Positions 27,092 to 36,459 of a stretch of 64,000 bases of DNA are shown here, one piece after another. The number at the start of each line of letters is the position of its first letter. Position 1 is the first letter of the stretch. The stretch covers positions 39,589 through 103,588 of the forward strand of contig RFVF01000007.1 of NCBI GenBank assembly GCA_009922615.1, written 5' to 3'. A model generated the notes under the pieces. It was given only the letters and a program-made list of their open reading frames with translations. It ran no database searches and was not told the origin of the DNA. The position numbers and the translations under genes are program-made. The DNA comes from Pseudomonadota bacterium. Its GTDB lineage: Bacteria; Verrucomicrobiota; Verrucomicrobiia; Limisphaerales; SXTU01.

Positions 27092-27119
27092 GCCGGGCTA
27101 GCCGCTCGGCTAGGCTCGC

Positions 27120-29051
27120 TCACTGCTTGTGAGCGACAATTCCTTCCTCCAGCCAGCCGAGCTGGCCGGAGAGAACGCCTTGCGCCAGCTTGTAGCCCGC
27201 AAGGTCAGCATTGTGATGCAGGCCAGCGAAGTGCCGCGCGATGCGCAGCCGCGACTGCTGGCAGAAATATTCCACGAGCTGGAGCAGCGACTCCTTCTCT
27301 TCGAGGCTCTTCGCCGCTTTCAACTTCGCCTCGGCCCGCGCGGAGGTCGCAGTGAGAGCGAAGATTTCCGTGCCGATGTCCACGAAGCGGCCGAGTAGGA
27401 CTTGTTGTTTCTCGAGCTTCGGGCCGTTGAGCACCATCGCGTGATAGAGCGAGCGGGCGAGGCGCTTGGCGGTGCGGCGGGCGAACTTGAGATGCTTCGC
27501 CAGCGGCGCACGGGCAGCCACGGAGCCAAAGGACGGCAGCCATTGCTGCGGATACCAACCGGCGTAGAAGAGTCCTGCTTTCATGGCGGCCCCGGCGCGC
27601 ACGCCCAAGGGCAACTGCGAGTTCAGCACCGCGCCTGCCACTTTCAAGTGCGGATCGAGCGCCTCGCGCGCGATGAAGAGCCGCATGATTTCGCTGCTGC
27701 CCTCGAAGATAGTGTTGATGCGGCAGTCGCGTAGAAAGCGCTCGACGGGCATCGGCTCCTCGCCGCGTTCCTTGAGCGACTGTGCCGTTTCATAACCGCG
27801 CCCGCCGCGGATTTGCATCGTGTCGTCCACGATCTCCCACGCGCGCTCGCTGCCCCAGAGCTTGCACATAGCGGCTTCGAGGCGGATGTCGGCCTTCTTG
27901 TCGCGGTCCACGAGGCTTGCGGTGTAGAGCGTCATCGCCTCCATCGCGAAGATGTTCGCGGCCATGCGCCCGAGCTTGTCGGCGATGGCAGCGTGCTTGC
28001 CGATGGGCGCGCCCCACTGCACGCGTTCGGCGGCCCACTTGCGGGAAACTTCGAGGCAACGCTTCGCGAGGCCGGTGCAAGCTGCGGGCAAGGTGAGCCG
28101 GCCCGTGTTCAACGTGGAGAGCGCGACCTTCAAGCCCTTGCCCTCGCCGAGAATGATGTTCGCGCGCGGCACCTTCACGTCGGTGAAGCGCACGACGCCG
28201 TTGTAGAGCGCGCGCAAGCCCATGAAGCGGCAGCGGTGCGCGATTTCGATGCCCGGTGTGTCCATATCCACGATGAAGGCCGTGACCTGCTTGCGTTCCT
28301 TGCCGTTCACGAGCTTCGGCGGCGTCTGCGCCATCACGACGAGCACGCCGGCCTTCAGCCCGTTTGTGCACCAGAGCTTCTCGCCGTTGATGACGAAGTG
28401 CTGGCCATCGGCGGTCGGCTCGGCGCGGGTCTGGAGCGTCGCGGGGTCGGAGCCGACGCCCGGCTCGGTGAGGGCGAAAGCGGAAATCTCGCCTTTCGCG
28501 CAGCGCGGCAGCCACCTCGCCTTCTGCTCGTCGGTGCCGAAGAGAATCAGCGGCTGCGGCACGCCGATGCTCTGATGCGCAGAGACGAGCGCGGCGAGGT
28601 TGCTGCAATAGCTGCCAAGCAATACGGCGGCGCGGCAGTAGTTCGTTTGCGACAAACCAAGCCCGCCGAGCTGTGGCGAAATCTTGATGCCGAACGCGCC
28701 GAGTTTCGCGAGACCTTCGATGACTTCGTCGGGAATCTCGCCGGTGCGGTCAATCTCGTCGGGGTCCACGTTCGCGCGGAGGAAGGCGTCCAGCCGCGCG
28801 AGGAAGGCATCGCCCTGATCGCGGTCCTCGTGCGACTGCATTGGATACGGCAGCAGGCGATCCAGTTCGTAGCGGCCCATGAAGAGGTTCGCGGCGAAGC
28901 TGCCCTTCTCGGACGCGGCGTCGCGCGCGGACTCGGTCATCTCCAGCGCAGCGCGCTGGCCGGCGTTCATTTTCGAAGTGTCAATTACCTGCGCGGCGTC
29001 GTCAGGCGGCGTGGGGCGAGGTTCCATGGTGGGAGGTTCAAGCGTCTTCAT
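27120..29051 (-). CDS. Acyl-CoA dehydrogenase (VLCAD-like)
   Basis: The 643-aa protein starts at ATG 29051, overlapping the stop of the upstream gene by ATGA and preceded by AAAGGAG. It has the acyl-CoA dehydrogenase signature 'ALTEPGVGSDPATLQTRA', substrate/FAD-binding 'EKLWCTNG', 'NTGRLTLPAAC', and the catalytic Glu region 'INTIFEGSSEIMRLFIARE'. The extra C-terminal ~180 residues are characteristic of very-long-chain type enzymes. It catalyses the FAD-dependent alpha,beta-dehydrogenation of long-chain acyl-CoA, the first oxidation step of beta-oxidation. It is the last gene of the five-gene lipid operon. An upstream in-frame extension to 29294 overlaps the preceding gene and is unlikely. 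Confidence 0.93.
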   Translation of the reverse strand: MKTLEPPTMEPRPTPPDDAAQVIDTSKMNAGQRAALEMTESARDAASEKGSFAANLFMGRYELDRLLPYPMQSHEDRDQGDAFLARLDAFLRANVDPDEIDRTGEIPDEVIEGLAKLGAFGIKISPQLGGLGLSQTNYCRAAVLLGSYCSNLAALVSAHQSIGVPQPLILFGTDEQKARWLPRCAKGEISAFALTEPGVGSDPATLQTRAEPTADGQHFVINGEKLWCTNGLKAGVLVVMAQTPPKLVNGKERKQVTAFIVDMDTPGIEIAHRCRFMGLRALYNGVVRFTDVKVPRANIILGEGKGLKVALSTLNTGRLTLPAACTGLAKRCLEVSRKWAAERVQWGAPIGKHAAIADKLGRMAANIFAMEAMTLYTASLVDRDKKADIRLEAAMCKLWGSERAWEIVDDTMQIRGGRGYETAQSLKERGEEPMPVERFLRDCRINTIFEGSSEIMRLFIAREALDPHLKVAGAVLNSQLPLGVRAGAAMKAGLFYAGWYPQQWLPSFGSVAARAPLAKHLKFARRTAKRLARSLYHAMVLNGPKLEKQQVLLGRFVDIGTEIFALTATSARAEAKLKAAKSLEEKESLLQLVEYFCQQSRLRIARHFAGLHHNADLAGYKLAQGVLSGQLGWLEEGIVAHKQ

Positions 29052-31261
29052 AACAACACTCCTTTCTCGGGGTAGAGTTTTCCGTCCTTCGCAGCCAAAT
29101 CTTTCAGCAGGGCGCAGGGGGCGAAGCGCTCCTCGCCTTCGTCCATCAGCTCGTTCATCGCGCGCACAACGTTCGCCACACCGACCGTGTCCGCGTGGCG
29201 CAGCGGGCCGCCACGGAACGGCGCGAAGCCCGCGCCCATGATCATCGCGAAGTCCACGTCCTCCGGCCCGCTCACGATGCCCTCCTCCACGCAACGCGCG
29301 GCCTCGTTAACCATGAGCAGCACCATGCGCAGCTCGAGGTCCACGTGGTCGAGGTTCGCGGCAGAATCATCCTTCACGAAGCGCGCTGCGTCTTCACTTG
29401 GCACCGCTTCCTTGCCGCGATGGAGATAAAAGCCTTCGCCAGACTTACGCCCGAGCTGACCGCCCTTGACCAAGCGCGAGAGAACTTCCGGCACAGCCAT
29501 GCGCCGGTGGTAGTGGCTCGCGAGCGTCTCAGCCACATGCAGGGAAACGTCCGTGCCGACTTCGTCCACCAAACGCAGCGGGCCCATTGGCATCCCGAAG
29601 TCGAGCATCGCCTCATCGAGGTCCGTGACCTCCGCGCCGGCCTCGAAGAGCCGCGCCGCCTCGACGAGATACGGCATGAGCACGCGGTTCACGACGAAGC
29701 CGGGGCTGTCCTTCACCAGCACGGGGAGCTTGCCCATCGCTTGCACGAACTTCAGCGCGCGCCGCACGACCTCCGCGTCCGTGCGCGGCGTGTGGATGAT
29801 CTCGACGAGCTGCATCCGATGCACCGGGTTGAAGAAGTGGATACCGACGACTCGTTCGCGAGCGGTGAGACTGTCGGCCAGCTCGGTGACGGAAAGCGCC
29901 GAGGTGTTCGTGGCGAGAATCGTGTCCGGCCCGGCGAGTTGCTCCAGCTTGCGGAAGATGTCTTTCTTCAAGTCCATCTTCTCCACGGCGGCCTCGATGA
30001 TGACATCGGCGCCCCGGAGTGAAGGCAGCTCGACGACCGGAGAAATCCTGTCCATCGCTGCGCGCGCCTCGACGGGCGTGAACGTGCGGCGTTTGGTGCC
30101 ATCGGCGAAGAGCTTGGCGATGGTGCACATGCCGCGCCCGACAGCATCAGCGTTGATGTCGCGCAGCATCACAGACACGCCGCGGGCCGCAAGCCACTGC
30201 GCGATGCCCGCGCCCATCACGCCCGCGCCAATAACGGCGGCGCGCTCGACGCGGCGGGGCGCGGCTGCTTCTTTGCGTTCATTTCCGAAGCCCAGCTTCT
30301 TCGCCCGCTCCTGGAGGAAGAAGACGCGAATCAAATTCTTCGCCGCCTCCGTCTGCGCGAGCTGGCAAATCGCGTCGGCCTCCAGCTTCAACGCGCGTTC
30401 CTCCGAACGGCCCACGCCGAGCGTCACGACTTCGAGCGCCTTCAGCACGGCGGGGTAGTGGCCGCGTGTCTTCTTGAAGAGCTTCGGCTGCGTGAGCATG
30501 GAAATCAGGTTGCCCGCGATGGCGTTATTCGTGGCCTTCACCGCGAATGGCACGGCGCGATGCGGCTTGCGACCCGCCTTCGCGACTTTCGCCAGCGCGA
30601 CGGCGAGCAAGCTCTCGCGCGGCACGAGGTCGTCCACCATGCCGAGTTTGAGCGCCTGCTTCGCAACAACCGTCTTGCCGGCGAGGATGAGGTCGAGCGC
30701 CTTGGGCAGGCCGACGAGGCGCGGGAGCCGTGTGCTGCCGCCCCACGCGGGGAGGATGCCGAGTTGGACTTCGGGCAGGCCAAGCTTCGTGGCCTTGTCC
30801 GGCGTGGCGAGGCGGAAGTCGCACGCGAGACAGACCTCAAAGCCGCCGCCAAGCGCCGCGCCGTGAATCGCGGCGGCGGTCGGCAGTGGCAGCGCGGCGA
30901 GCCGACTGAAGACGCGCTGGCCAAACTCGACCATCTCGCGCAGCGCGTTCATCGGTGCGGTGGAGAGCGAGTGCAGGTCCGCGCCGGCGATGAAGATGCC
31001 GGGCTTCGCGCTGGTGAGCACGACGCCGCGCAACGTGGGGTCACGCTCGATGGCGTCGAGGTGGGCGTTTAGTTCCTCCAGCGTGGCGCGATCGAAGATG
31101 TTCGCGGCGGAATCAGGCCGGTCGAAAGTCAGGATGGCGATGGCGTCAGCCGTGACTTCACGGCGGATGTTGCGGAACTCGCGCGGGACGGGAGATAGCT
31201 TTGATTCGTTCATCACGTTCAGGGAGAGTTGCGCGGATGCGGGTAGAATGGCAGTGCTCAT
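29048..31261 (-). CDS. fadJ: Multifunctional enoyl-CoA hydratase / 3-hydroxyacyl-CoA dehydrogenase
   Basis: From ATG 31261 the 737-aa protein has an N-terminal crotonase domain with 'FIAGADLHSLS' and 'IHGAALGGGFEVCLACDFRL' (oxyanion glycine and two acidic residues in the following segment), then the NAD-binding Rossmann motif 'AAVIGAGVMGAGIAQWLAA', 'GIHFFNPVHRMQLVEII' and 'DSPGFVVNRVL' of 3-hydroxyacyl-CoA dehydrogenase. It hydrates enoyl-CoA and oxidises the 3-hydroxy product to 3-ketoacyl-CoA. The start overlaps the thiolase stop by ATGA and is preceded by GGAGG. Alternative internal Met (residue 17) is possible. Middle member of the lipid operon. Confidence 0.92.
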   Translation of the reverse strand: MSTAILPASAQLSLNVMNESKLSPVPREFRNIRREVTADAIAILTFDRPDSAANIFDRATLEELNAHLDAIERDPTLRGVVLTSAKPGIFIAGADLHSLSTAPMNALREMVEFGQRVFSRLAALPLPTAAAIHGAALGGGFEVCLACDFRLATPDKATKLGLPEVQLGILPAWGGSTRLPRLVGLPKALDLILAGKTVVAKQALKLGMVDDLVPRESLLAVALAKVAKAGRKPHRAVPFAVKATNNAIAGNLISMLTQPKLFKKTRGHYPAVLKALEVVTLGVGRSEERALKLEADAICQLAQTEAAKNLIRVFFLQERAKKLGFGNERKEAAAPRRVERAAVIGAGVMGAGIAQWLAARGVSVMLRDINADAVGRGMCTIAKLFADGTKRRTFTPVEARAAMDRISPVVELPSLRGADVIIEAAVEKMDLKKDIFRKLEQLAGPDTILATNTSALSVTELADSLTARERVVGIHFFNPVHRMQLVEIIHTPRTDAEVVRRALKFVQAMGKLPVLVKDSPGFVVNRVLMPYLVEAARLFEAGAEVTDLDEAMLDFGMPMGPLRLVDEVGTDVSLHVAETLASHYHRRMAVPEVLSRLVKGGQLGRKSGEGFYLHRGKEAVPSEDAARFVKDDSAANLDHVDLELRMVLLMVNEAARCVEEGIVSGPEDVDFAMIMGAGFAPFRGGPLRHADTVGVANVVRAMNELMDEGEERFAPCALLKDLAAKDGKLYPEKGVLL

Positions 31262-32553
31262 AACGCCTCCAGCCAGATGGCTGCGCCTTGGCCGCCACCG
31301 ACGCAGACGGACACGAGCGCGCGTTTTTGGTTTCGCCTTTTGAGTTCCCGCAGGCTCGTCAGCACCAGCCGCGCGCCGGTCGCGCCGACGGGATGACCGA
31401 GTGCGATGGCCCCGCCGTTCACGTTGAGTCGGTCGCGGCGGATTTCGCCGACGGGATAGGCGCGGCCCAGCATCTTCTTCGCAAACTTCTCGGACTCGCA
31501 GCACTTGAGCACGGCGAGTGTCTGCGCGGCGAAAGCCTCGTTGATTTCCACGAGGTCGGCATAGCCCACGGCGAGGCCGGTCTTCTCCTCGGCCTTCGCG
31601 ATGGCGAAGACGGGACCCAGGCCCATGCGCGTGGGGTCGCAGCCGGCGTAGGCGTAGCCGAGCAACGCGCCGATGGGCGTGAAGCCAAGCTCGGCGGCGC
31701 GCTCCTCGGTCATCACGAGCAAGGCGACCGCGCCGTCGGTGATTTGCGAGGCGTTGCCGGCGGTGACGGTGCCGTGGTGCCGGTCAAAGACGGGGCGGAG
31801 CTTCGCGAGGGCTTCCATCGTCTGCGATTCGCGCACGCCGTTGTCGGCGGTGATGGGCTTGGTGTTCTTGCCCGAGGCCAGCGTGGGGAAAACGGGACAA
31901 ATCTCCTCGGCCAATTTGCTCTTCGCGGCGGCGGCGCGCTTGTGGGATTCGAGGGCGAACACGTCTTGCTCCTCGCGCGACAGTCCGGACTCGCGAGCGA
32001 GCAACTCAGCGGTGTCGCCCATGCCCATGCCGCAGACGGGGTCGGTGAGGCCGAGTTGAAGCGTGATGCGCGGGTTGAAGTCGGCGAGGCGGAACTCCGC
32101 AAGGGCCGAGGCTTTTTCGAGGAAAGATTTGGCGCGGCCGAGCTTGGCAAACTTCGCCGCCGCCGTCTTCGTGTAGAGCAACGGATAGTTGCTCATGCTT
32201 TCCGCACCACCAACGAGGAAGATGGAGCCGCGCCCGGCGGTCATCTTCTCGTAAGCCTGTGTGAGCGCTTCGAGACCGGAGGCGCAGTTGCGATGCACGG
32301 TGATAGCCGGGACGGCCTCGGAGATGCCGGCGCGCAGGGCGATGACGCGCGCGACGTTCGCGGCATCAGCAGGTTGGCCGACGCAGCCGAAGATGACCTC
32401 GTCAATGAGCGCGGGATCAAGGCCGGTGCGAGTGAGTAGGGCTTGCGTGGCGATGCGGCCCAGCTCATCCGCGCCGAGCGCGGCGAGGTCGGAGCCCATT
32501 TTGCAGAACGGCGTGCGGATGCCGTCCACGATGACGAGGCGAGGAGTGCTCAT
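31258..32553 (-). CDS. fadI: Acetyl-CoA C-acyltransferase (3-ketoacyl-CoA thiolase, FadI-like)
   Basis: The 431-aa protein has all three thiolase catalytic elements: the acylated Cys in 'VHRNCASGLEALTQAYEKM', the His in 'GGAIALGHPVGATGARL' and the second Cys in 'VCVGGGQGAAIWLEAL' near the end. 'EINEAFAAQTLA' and 'GMGMGDTAELLARESGLS' match the FadI-type branch, and its pairing with a FadJ-like gene supports that. It cleaves 3-ketoacyl-CoA with CoA to give acetyl-CoA. The start codon overlaps the stop of the ligase gene (ATGA), with AAAGGAG seven bases ahead. Confidence 0.92.
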   Translation of the reverse strand: MSTPRLVIVDGIRTPFCKMGSDLAALGADELGRIATQALLTRTGLDPALIDEVIFGCVGQPADAANVARVIALRAGISEAVPAITVHRNCASGLEALTQAYEKMTAGRGSIFLVGGAESMSNYPLLYTKTAAAKFAKLGRAKSFLEKASALAEFRLADFNPRITLQLGLTDPVCGMGMGDTAELLARESGLSREEQDVFALESHKRAAAAKSKLAEEICPVFPTLASGKNTKPITADNGVRESQTMEALAKLRPVFDRHHGTVTAGNASQITDGAVALLVMTEERAAELGFTPIGALLGYAYAGCDPTRMGLGPVFAIAKAEEKTGLAVGYADLVEINEAFAAQTLAVLKCCESEKFAKKMLGRAYPVGEIRRDRLNVNGGAIALGHPVGATGARLVLTSLRELKRRNQKRALVSVCVGGGQGAAIWLEAL

Positions 32554-34070
32554 GCGGGCTCCTTTCTAAGCGGACTGGCCGCGACAGGCACGCTGTTCTT
32601 CGGCCGATGGTCCACGAGCTTCTGCTCCTTGAGCTGCACGCCGACGCCTTGCAGGTCGCGCATTTGCTCGGCGTTATGGAATTCGATGCGGTTGGGCGTG
32701 ATCTCGCAATGCGTCATGAGGCGCGTGCGAAGGTCGTGCGTGAGATGGTCGTCATCCGCGCCGTTGGTCTTCTGGATATGCAGAACCAACTCGTCCACTT
32801 CGAGTGGGTCGTCGTGGAGCTTGCGCAGCTCAATTTGCCAAGCGCCGACATTCGGAGCGTCGTCGAGGACGTGTTCGAGCTCGTTGAAGTCGACGAGCGT
32901 GCCCTTAATTTTGTCGAGCTGCACTTCCTTGAACGCGGAGCTGCGGGAGATTTTCCCGACGAGGCGCGGAACTTGGCGCCCGCAATGTGGGCAGGCCTCG
33001 TAGGTCAAACCGCCGTCAATGTAGTCGCCGGTGCGGTAACGCAGAACAACCGTCCCGCGCGAGTCGAGCGGGGTGAAGACAATCTCGCCGGGCTGGCCGT
33101 TCGGCACCGGCTCGCCGGTCTTTGGGTCCACGACTTCGATCACGCCAAGGTCAGGGTAGAGGTGGTAGCCGCTGGGCGTTTGGTCCACGGGGACGGGGCA
33201 TTCGGCGAAGGCCATCTTCGCCTCGGTGAAGCCGTAGGTGGTGACGACGTCGAGTTCACGCGCGCCGAGTTCGAGGGCGAGGTTGCGAAGTTTCAGGCGC
33301 ATCCCATCGGGCACCTTCTCGCCGCCGAGCACGATGCGATGGAGATTCTCGCATCGGACGCCTTCCTCCGCTGCTTGATGCAGGACGTGATAAACGAAGG
33401 TCGGCATCCCAATGAGCACGTCAGGGCGAATCTTGCGGAGGAAGCGAAGCTGGCCCTCGGTGCCCATCACCTTCCCGCCGCCGGTGCTCGCGGTGAACAC
33501 GCCGAAAGCCGTGCTGCCGCAGTGCGTGAGCCAGAACGCCAGGTGCGGCGCGTAGGGGAACATGTTCAGGAGCTTGTCCTCGCGGTGCGCGCCGCATACG
33601 CCGAAAACGCGCTCGCCGGCGAGCTGGAGATTCGCAAGGTCGTGGTTGGTGTAGAGGAACGGCACGGGGTCAGCGCTACGCCCGGTCGTGCTCGTGAGGA
33701 AGATGGGACGAAACTCGTTTTCAAAACCGTCCGCCACGGCTTTGCGCCCATGCAGCAATGCGCCAAGAATGCTGGAGGGTCGGCGGGAAAGCACATTGCG
33801 GTCGGGCACGAGCAGGAAGTCGCGGACTTTCGCCGGGTTGTCGGGCGTGTTGAGCAGATCGGCCTTGCTGGTGAACGGCAGGCGACGCAAATCGTCGAGT
33901 GAGCGGAAGTCAGCGGCGGTGAGCTTGAGCTGGCGGAACAGCTCGCGGTAGTGCGCGGAGAAAGGCAGCACGGTGTCGCGTAGCCAGCGATGAAGGCGCT
34001 CGGCTTGGAGCGTGCGGATGGTGGCCTCAGGCAGCCGCTGCCAGTTCGTGGTGAGGAGCTTGGTGTTCAT
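32550..34070 (-). CDS. AMP-dependent acyl-CoA ligase, PaaK-like
   Basis: The 506-aa protein belongs to the adenylate-forming enzymes of the phenylacetate-CoA ligase type. It has an A3-like loop 'TSTTGRSADPVPFLYTNHD', 'VVTTYGFTEAKMAFAECPVP', 'TPLDSRGTVVLRYRTGDYI' (A7/A8) and a 'CPHCGRQVPRLVGKISRSS' segment found in PaaK-like proteins. It would activate a carboxylic acid, here most likely a fatty acid, to acyl-CoA. A strong AAGGAA ribosome-binding site lies before its ATG, whose first 44 bases overlap the patatin gene. Its place between lipase and thiolase supports fatty-acid activation; the acid chain length is not known. Confidence 0.87.
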   Translation of the reverse strand: MNTKLLTTNWQRLPEATIRTLQAERLHRWLRDTVLPFSAHYRELFRQLKLTAADFRSLDDLRRLPFTSKADLLNTPDNPAKVRDFLLVPDRNVLSRRPSSILGALLHGRKAVADGFENEFRPIFLTSTTGRSADPVPFLYTNHDLANLQLAGERVFGVCGAHREDKLLNMFPYAPHLAFWLTHCGSTAFGVFTASTGGGKVMGTEGQLRFLRKIRPDVLIGMPTFVYHVLHQAAEEGVRCENLHRIVLGGEKVPDGMRLKLRNLALELGARELDVVTTYGFTEAKMAFAECPVPVDQTPSGYHLYPDLGVIEVVDPKTGEPVPNGQPGEIVFTPLDSRGTVVLRYRTGDYIDGGLTYEACPHCGRQVPRLVGKISRSSAFKEVQLDKIKGTLVDFNELEHVLDDAPNVGAWQIELRKLHDDPLEVDELVLHIQKTNGADDDHLTHDLRTRLMTHCEITPNRIEFHNAEQMRDLQGVGVQLKEQKLVDHRPKNSVPVAASPLRKEPA

Positions 34071-35727
34071 GGGCGGGTTCCTTTCGATTCACCAGTTGCT
34101 TGATGTCCGCGAGATTTTCCTCGGCCACGCGGCGGCCAAGGGAAATGTATTTGCTGGGGCTGGAGAAATCGTGCCAGCGGGAGTCACAGGCGAGCGGGCG
34201 GAGGACGACGTCTGCCTGACGGCAAGCATCCTCGGCGGCCCGAATTTGCCCGCCGATGACGGCGCGCTGGGTGACGTCGAGGATGTTGCCGTAGGCGAAA
34301 TAGTTGATCTGCTGGTTGAGCAGGTGGAGGAAACTGAAGCCGCGCCGCCGCACTTCGACTTGCTCGCGCTCGTGCTCGCGGGCGCAGCGCAGGAAGGCCG
34401 GCGTGGGAATGATGTTCACGGCGATGACGCGCTCAACGCCCGCCTCGCGCAGCACGTCCACGGGCAACGGATCGCTCACCCCGCCGTCAACGTAAGTATC
34501 GCCATTGATCTGGACAGGCACGAACACGCTGGGAATCGCGCAGCTCGCGTGGACCGCTCGGCTGACCTGGCCTGTGCTAAAAACCACCCGCTCCAAAGTG
34601 TCGAAGCGCGTCGCCACCACGTGCAGCGGCCGCGCGAGTTGCTCGAAGCGCGAGTCCCCGATACTGCGCTCGAGCCGCTCGCGAATCGCGTGCCCGTGAA
34701 TGAAACCCCGGCGCGGTGGGAACGCGGGGTCAATCAACTTGAGCAAGCCCCACTTGCCCTCCAGCTCGCGGGCTTTGCGGCCTAGGAATTGCCCATCGTG
34801 TCCAAAAGCCCAGAGCGCGCCGATGTAGGCACCCATGCTCGTCCCCGCGACGACATCCACCTCGATGCCGTTCTCCTCCAGCACTTGCAGCACGCCGACG
34901 TGAGCGAGGCCCTTCGCGCCACCGCTGGAGAGCGCCAGGCCCACACGGCAGCGGCCGATCTCGCGCGCGAGCCGACGGAGGTCGAACTTGAACGCCGTCG
35001 GCCACACGCCGCCGCAATGCGAATGGAGCGCATCCATGTTGGCGGGCGACTCGTGCAAGTTCAGGTGCGCGGGCTGGCCAATTTGCTTGATGAAGTCCTC
35101 GGCGGGTTGCGGCACCTCACCATGTTCGAGGCAGAGCAGGAGCTTCAAGTCCGTCTTTATTCCGTCGCGCGCGGCGCGCAGCTCGCGATCGAGCTGGTTG
35201 AACTCGAAGAGGCTGTCAACGGTCTGTTGCACGAGCACGTAGGTCGCGGAGGAACGGGCTACCGCCTCGGCGAGCGCCTGACGCGGGGCGTTGGCATCCA
35301 AGAGGAGCAGCACTTGGTCGAAATGCCGCCCGCAATGGCCAAACACAGCGGAGAGGAACGGCCGCTCCGCCGATTGGTTTGTCACGCGAAGGGTAAGCCG
35401 ATCAAAACTGACGAGGTGCTCCAGTTGCTCGGCAAAGGCAAACCCGTTGTTTGGCATCGAATGAAGCGGGTTCCAAACTTTTGCCGCCGCTCCGGTCTCG
35501 GACGGCACCATCTGGACGAGCAACACCTTCTGGCCGGTGACGGAGTTTACCATCTGCGCGAGTGACTCCGCGAGCAGGCGATCCGGGAACCGGCGGGAAG
35601 CGGAGGCGAGGGTGGTAAGGCGCCCCGTATGGAAGAATGAGTGCTGGGGCGGGCGGGCGAGCGAGGACAGCAGATCGGCTTTCCTGAGATCCCAAATTGA
35701 CGCTTCAGTTGGATGCGACGCAGGCAT
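34027..35727 (-). CDS. Patatin-like phospholipase with N-terminal NTPase-like region
   Basis: The 566-aa protein has a C-terminal patatin domain: 'VGLALSSGGAKGLAHVGVLQ' (oxyanion hole), the nucleophile elbow 'VVAGTSMGAYIGALW' (GxSxG) and the catalytic Asp in 'YVDGGVSDPLPVDVL'. Patatins hydrolyse acyl-glycerol or phospholipid esters. The first ~250 residues resemble the degenerate MinD/ParA-like region of NTE-family patatins ('QKVLLVQMVPSETG', 'VLLLLDANAPRQAL'), without a visible Walker A lysine loop. No signal peptide, so cytoplasmic or membrane-associated. It heads the five-gene operon of lipid degradation, which suggests it releases fatty acids for the ligase downstream. Confidence 0.85.
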   Translation of the reverse strand: MPASHPTEASIWDLRKADLLSSLARPPQHSFFHTGRLTTLASASRRFPDRLLAESLAQMVNSVTGQKVLLVQMVPSETGAAAKVWNPLHSMPNNGFAFAEQLEHLVSFDRLTLRVTNQSAERPFLSAVFGHCGRHFDQVLLLLDANAPRQALAEAVARSSATYVLVQQTVDSLFEFNQLDRELRAARDGIKTDLKLLLCLEHGEVPQPAEDFIKQIGQPAHLNLHESPANMDALHSHCGGVWPTAFKFDLRRLAREIGRCRVGLALSSGGAKGLAHVGVLQVLEENGIEVDVVAGTSMGAYIGALWAFGHDGQFLGRKARELEGKWGLLKLIDPAFPPRRGFIHGHAIRERLERSIGDSRFEQLARPLHVVATRFDTLERVVFSTGQVSRAVHASCAIPSVFVPVQINGDTYVDGGVSDPLPVDVLREAGVERVIAVNIIPTPAFLRCAREHEREQVEVRRRGFSFLHLLNQQINYFAYGNILDVTQRAVIGGQIRAAEDACRQADVVLRPLACDSRWHDFSSPSKYISLGRRVAEENLADIKQLVNRKEPAHEHQAPHHELAAAA

Positions 35728-35971
35728 TTCCGTCTTTCTGAGCGACGGCGGCCGCGGAAACCATCCACGCTTAACCCATCCGGCTTCCCGGCTGACGGTC
35801 GCTGCCTTTCAAGGCTTGGCTATGCTCTGTAACCATTTTGCTTCTCTGTCTTGGGGCAACATACCGCAGATTACGTGCCCGTCAAATTTGAGAAGGCAGG
35901 GCCAACGCCTCACTCGACACTGAGTCCACACTCTAAAGTCGGCACCGGCGGTTTGCGCCACGCCGGCCACA

Positions 35972-35992
35972 GGACCTTGGACCTTGGACTGT
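35972..35992. repeat. Heptamer tandem repeat GGACCTT
   Basis: GGACCTT occurs twice in tandem and a third, altered copy (GGACTGT) follows, directly beside the stop codon of the DCC-family gene. The same stretch can fold with AGGAC at the left pairing GTCCT at the right. The rest of the 266-base gap between that stop and the patatin start shows nothing recognisable besides GC-rich spacers. Confidence 0.6.
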
Positions 35993-35993
35993 C

Positions 35994-36440
35994 CTACTTC
36001 GGCGGCCGGACAACCGGCCCAGACAACGCCGTTTCGTCCGTCCGGCGCCTTGCCGGCATGATCGCACAGGCGTCCTTGCAACCGAAAACTTTGCTGAGGA
36101 GATGGCGATTCCGACTGATCCACTGGTAGATGCGCTCGGCCACCCAGACCACGCCGGGGAACCACAGCACCAACGCGAGCGGAACCAGCAGTGGCATCCG
36201 CAGCCCCACGAACCGCAACGCCCGCGCGCCGCGATGGATCGCGCCGTCGGTTGCGACACAGTGGATGGCTTCGAGCAAGGCCTCGCGCGTGAGGGTGGGC
36301 GCGACACGGGTGGCCTCGGGGTCCGCGATGGGCAGCAGCCGGACCACATGGCACCAGTCGAGCCAAGTGAGCAGCTTCATCTGGAACGTGCAGAGTGAAC
36401 ACTCGCCGTCGTAGAGGACGATATGACGGGCAGCCGACAC
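35994..36440 (-). CDS. DCC-type thiol-disulfide oxidoreductase family protein (DUF393)
   Basis: The 148-aa protein has the family hallmark 'IVLYDGECSLCTFQMKLL' (D-G-x-C-x-x-C) near residue 8, a moderate-length helical middle, and a hydrophobic stretch 'MPLLVPLALVLWFPGVVWV' at about residues 80-100, giving a thioredoxin-like redox protein with a membrane-associated portion. The role is presumed disulfide exchange or a related redox function, but members are poorly characterised. It is on the minus strand, downstream of a strong hairpin that separates it from the DUF1501 gene. Confidence 0.82.
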   Translation of the reverse strand: MSAARHIVLYDGECSLCTFQMKLLTWLDWCHVVRLLPIADPEATRVAPTLTREALLEAIHCVATDGAIHRGARALRFVGLRMPLLVPLALVLWFPGVVWVAERIYQWISRNRHLLSKVFGCKDACAIMPARRRTDETALSGPVVRPPK

Positions 36441-36459
36441 AAGGCGCAGTTAAAGCGAA

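Noticed and set aside
27813..29075. 420-aa plus-strand open frame opposite the acyl-CoA dehydrogenase
   Set aside because: Antisense to a confidently identified enzyme; no recognisable domains.
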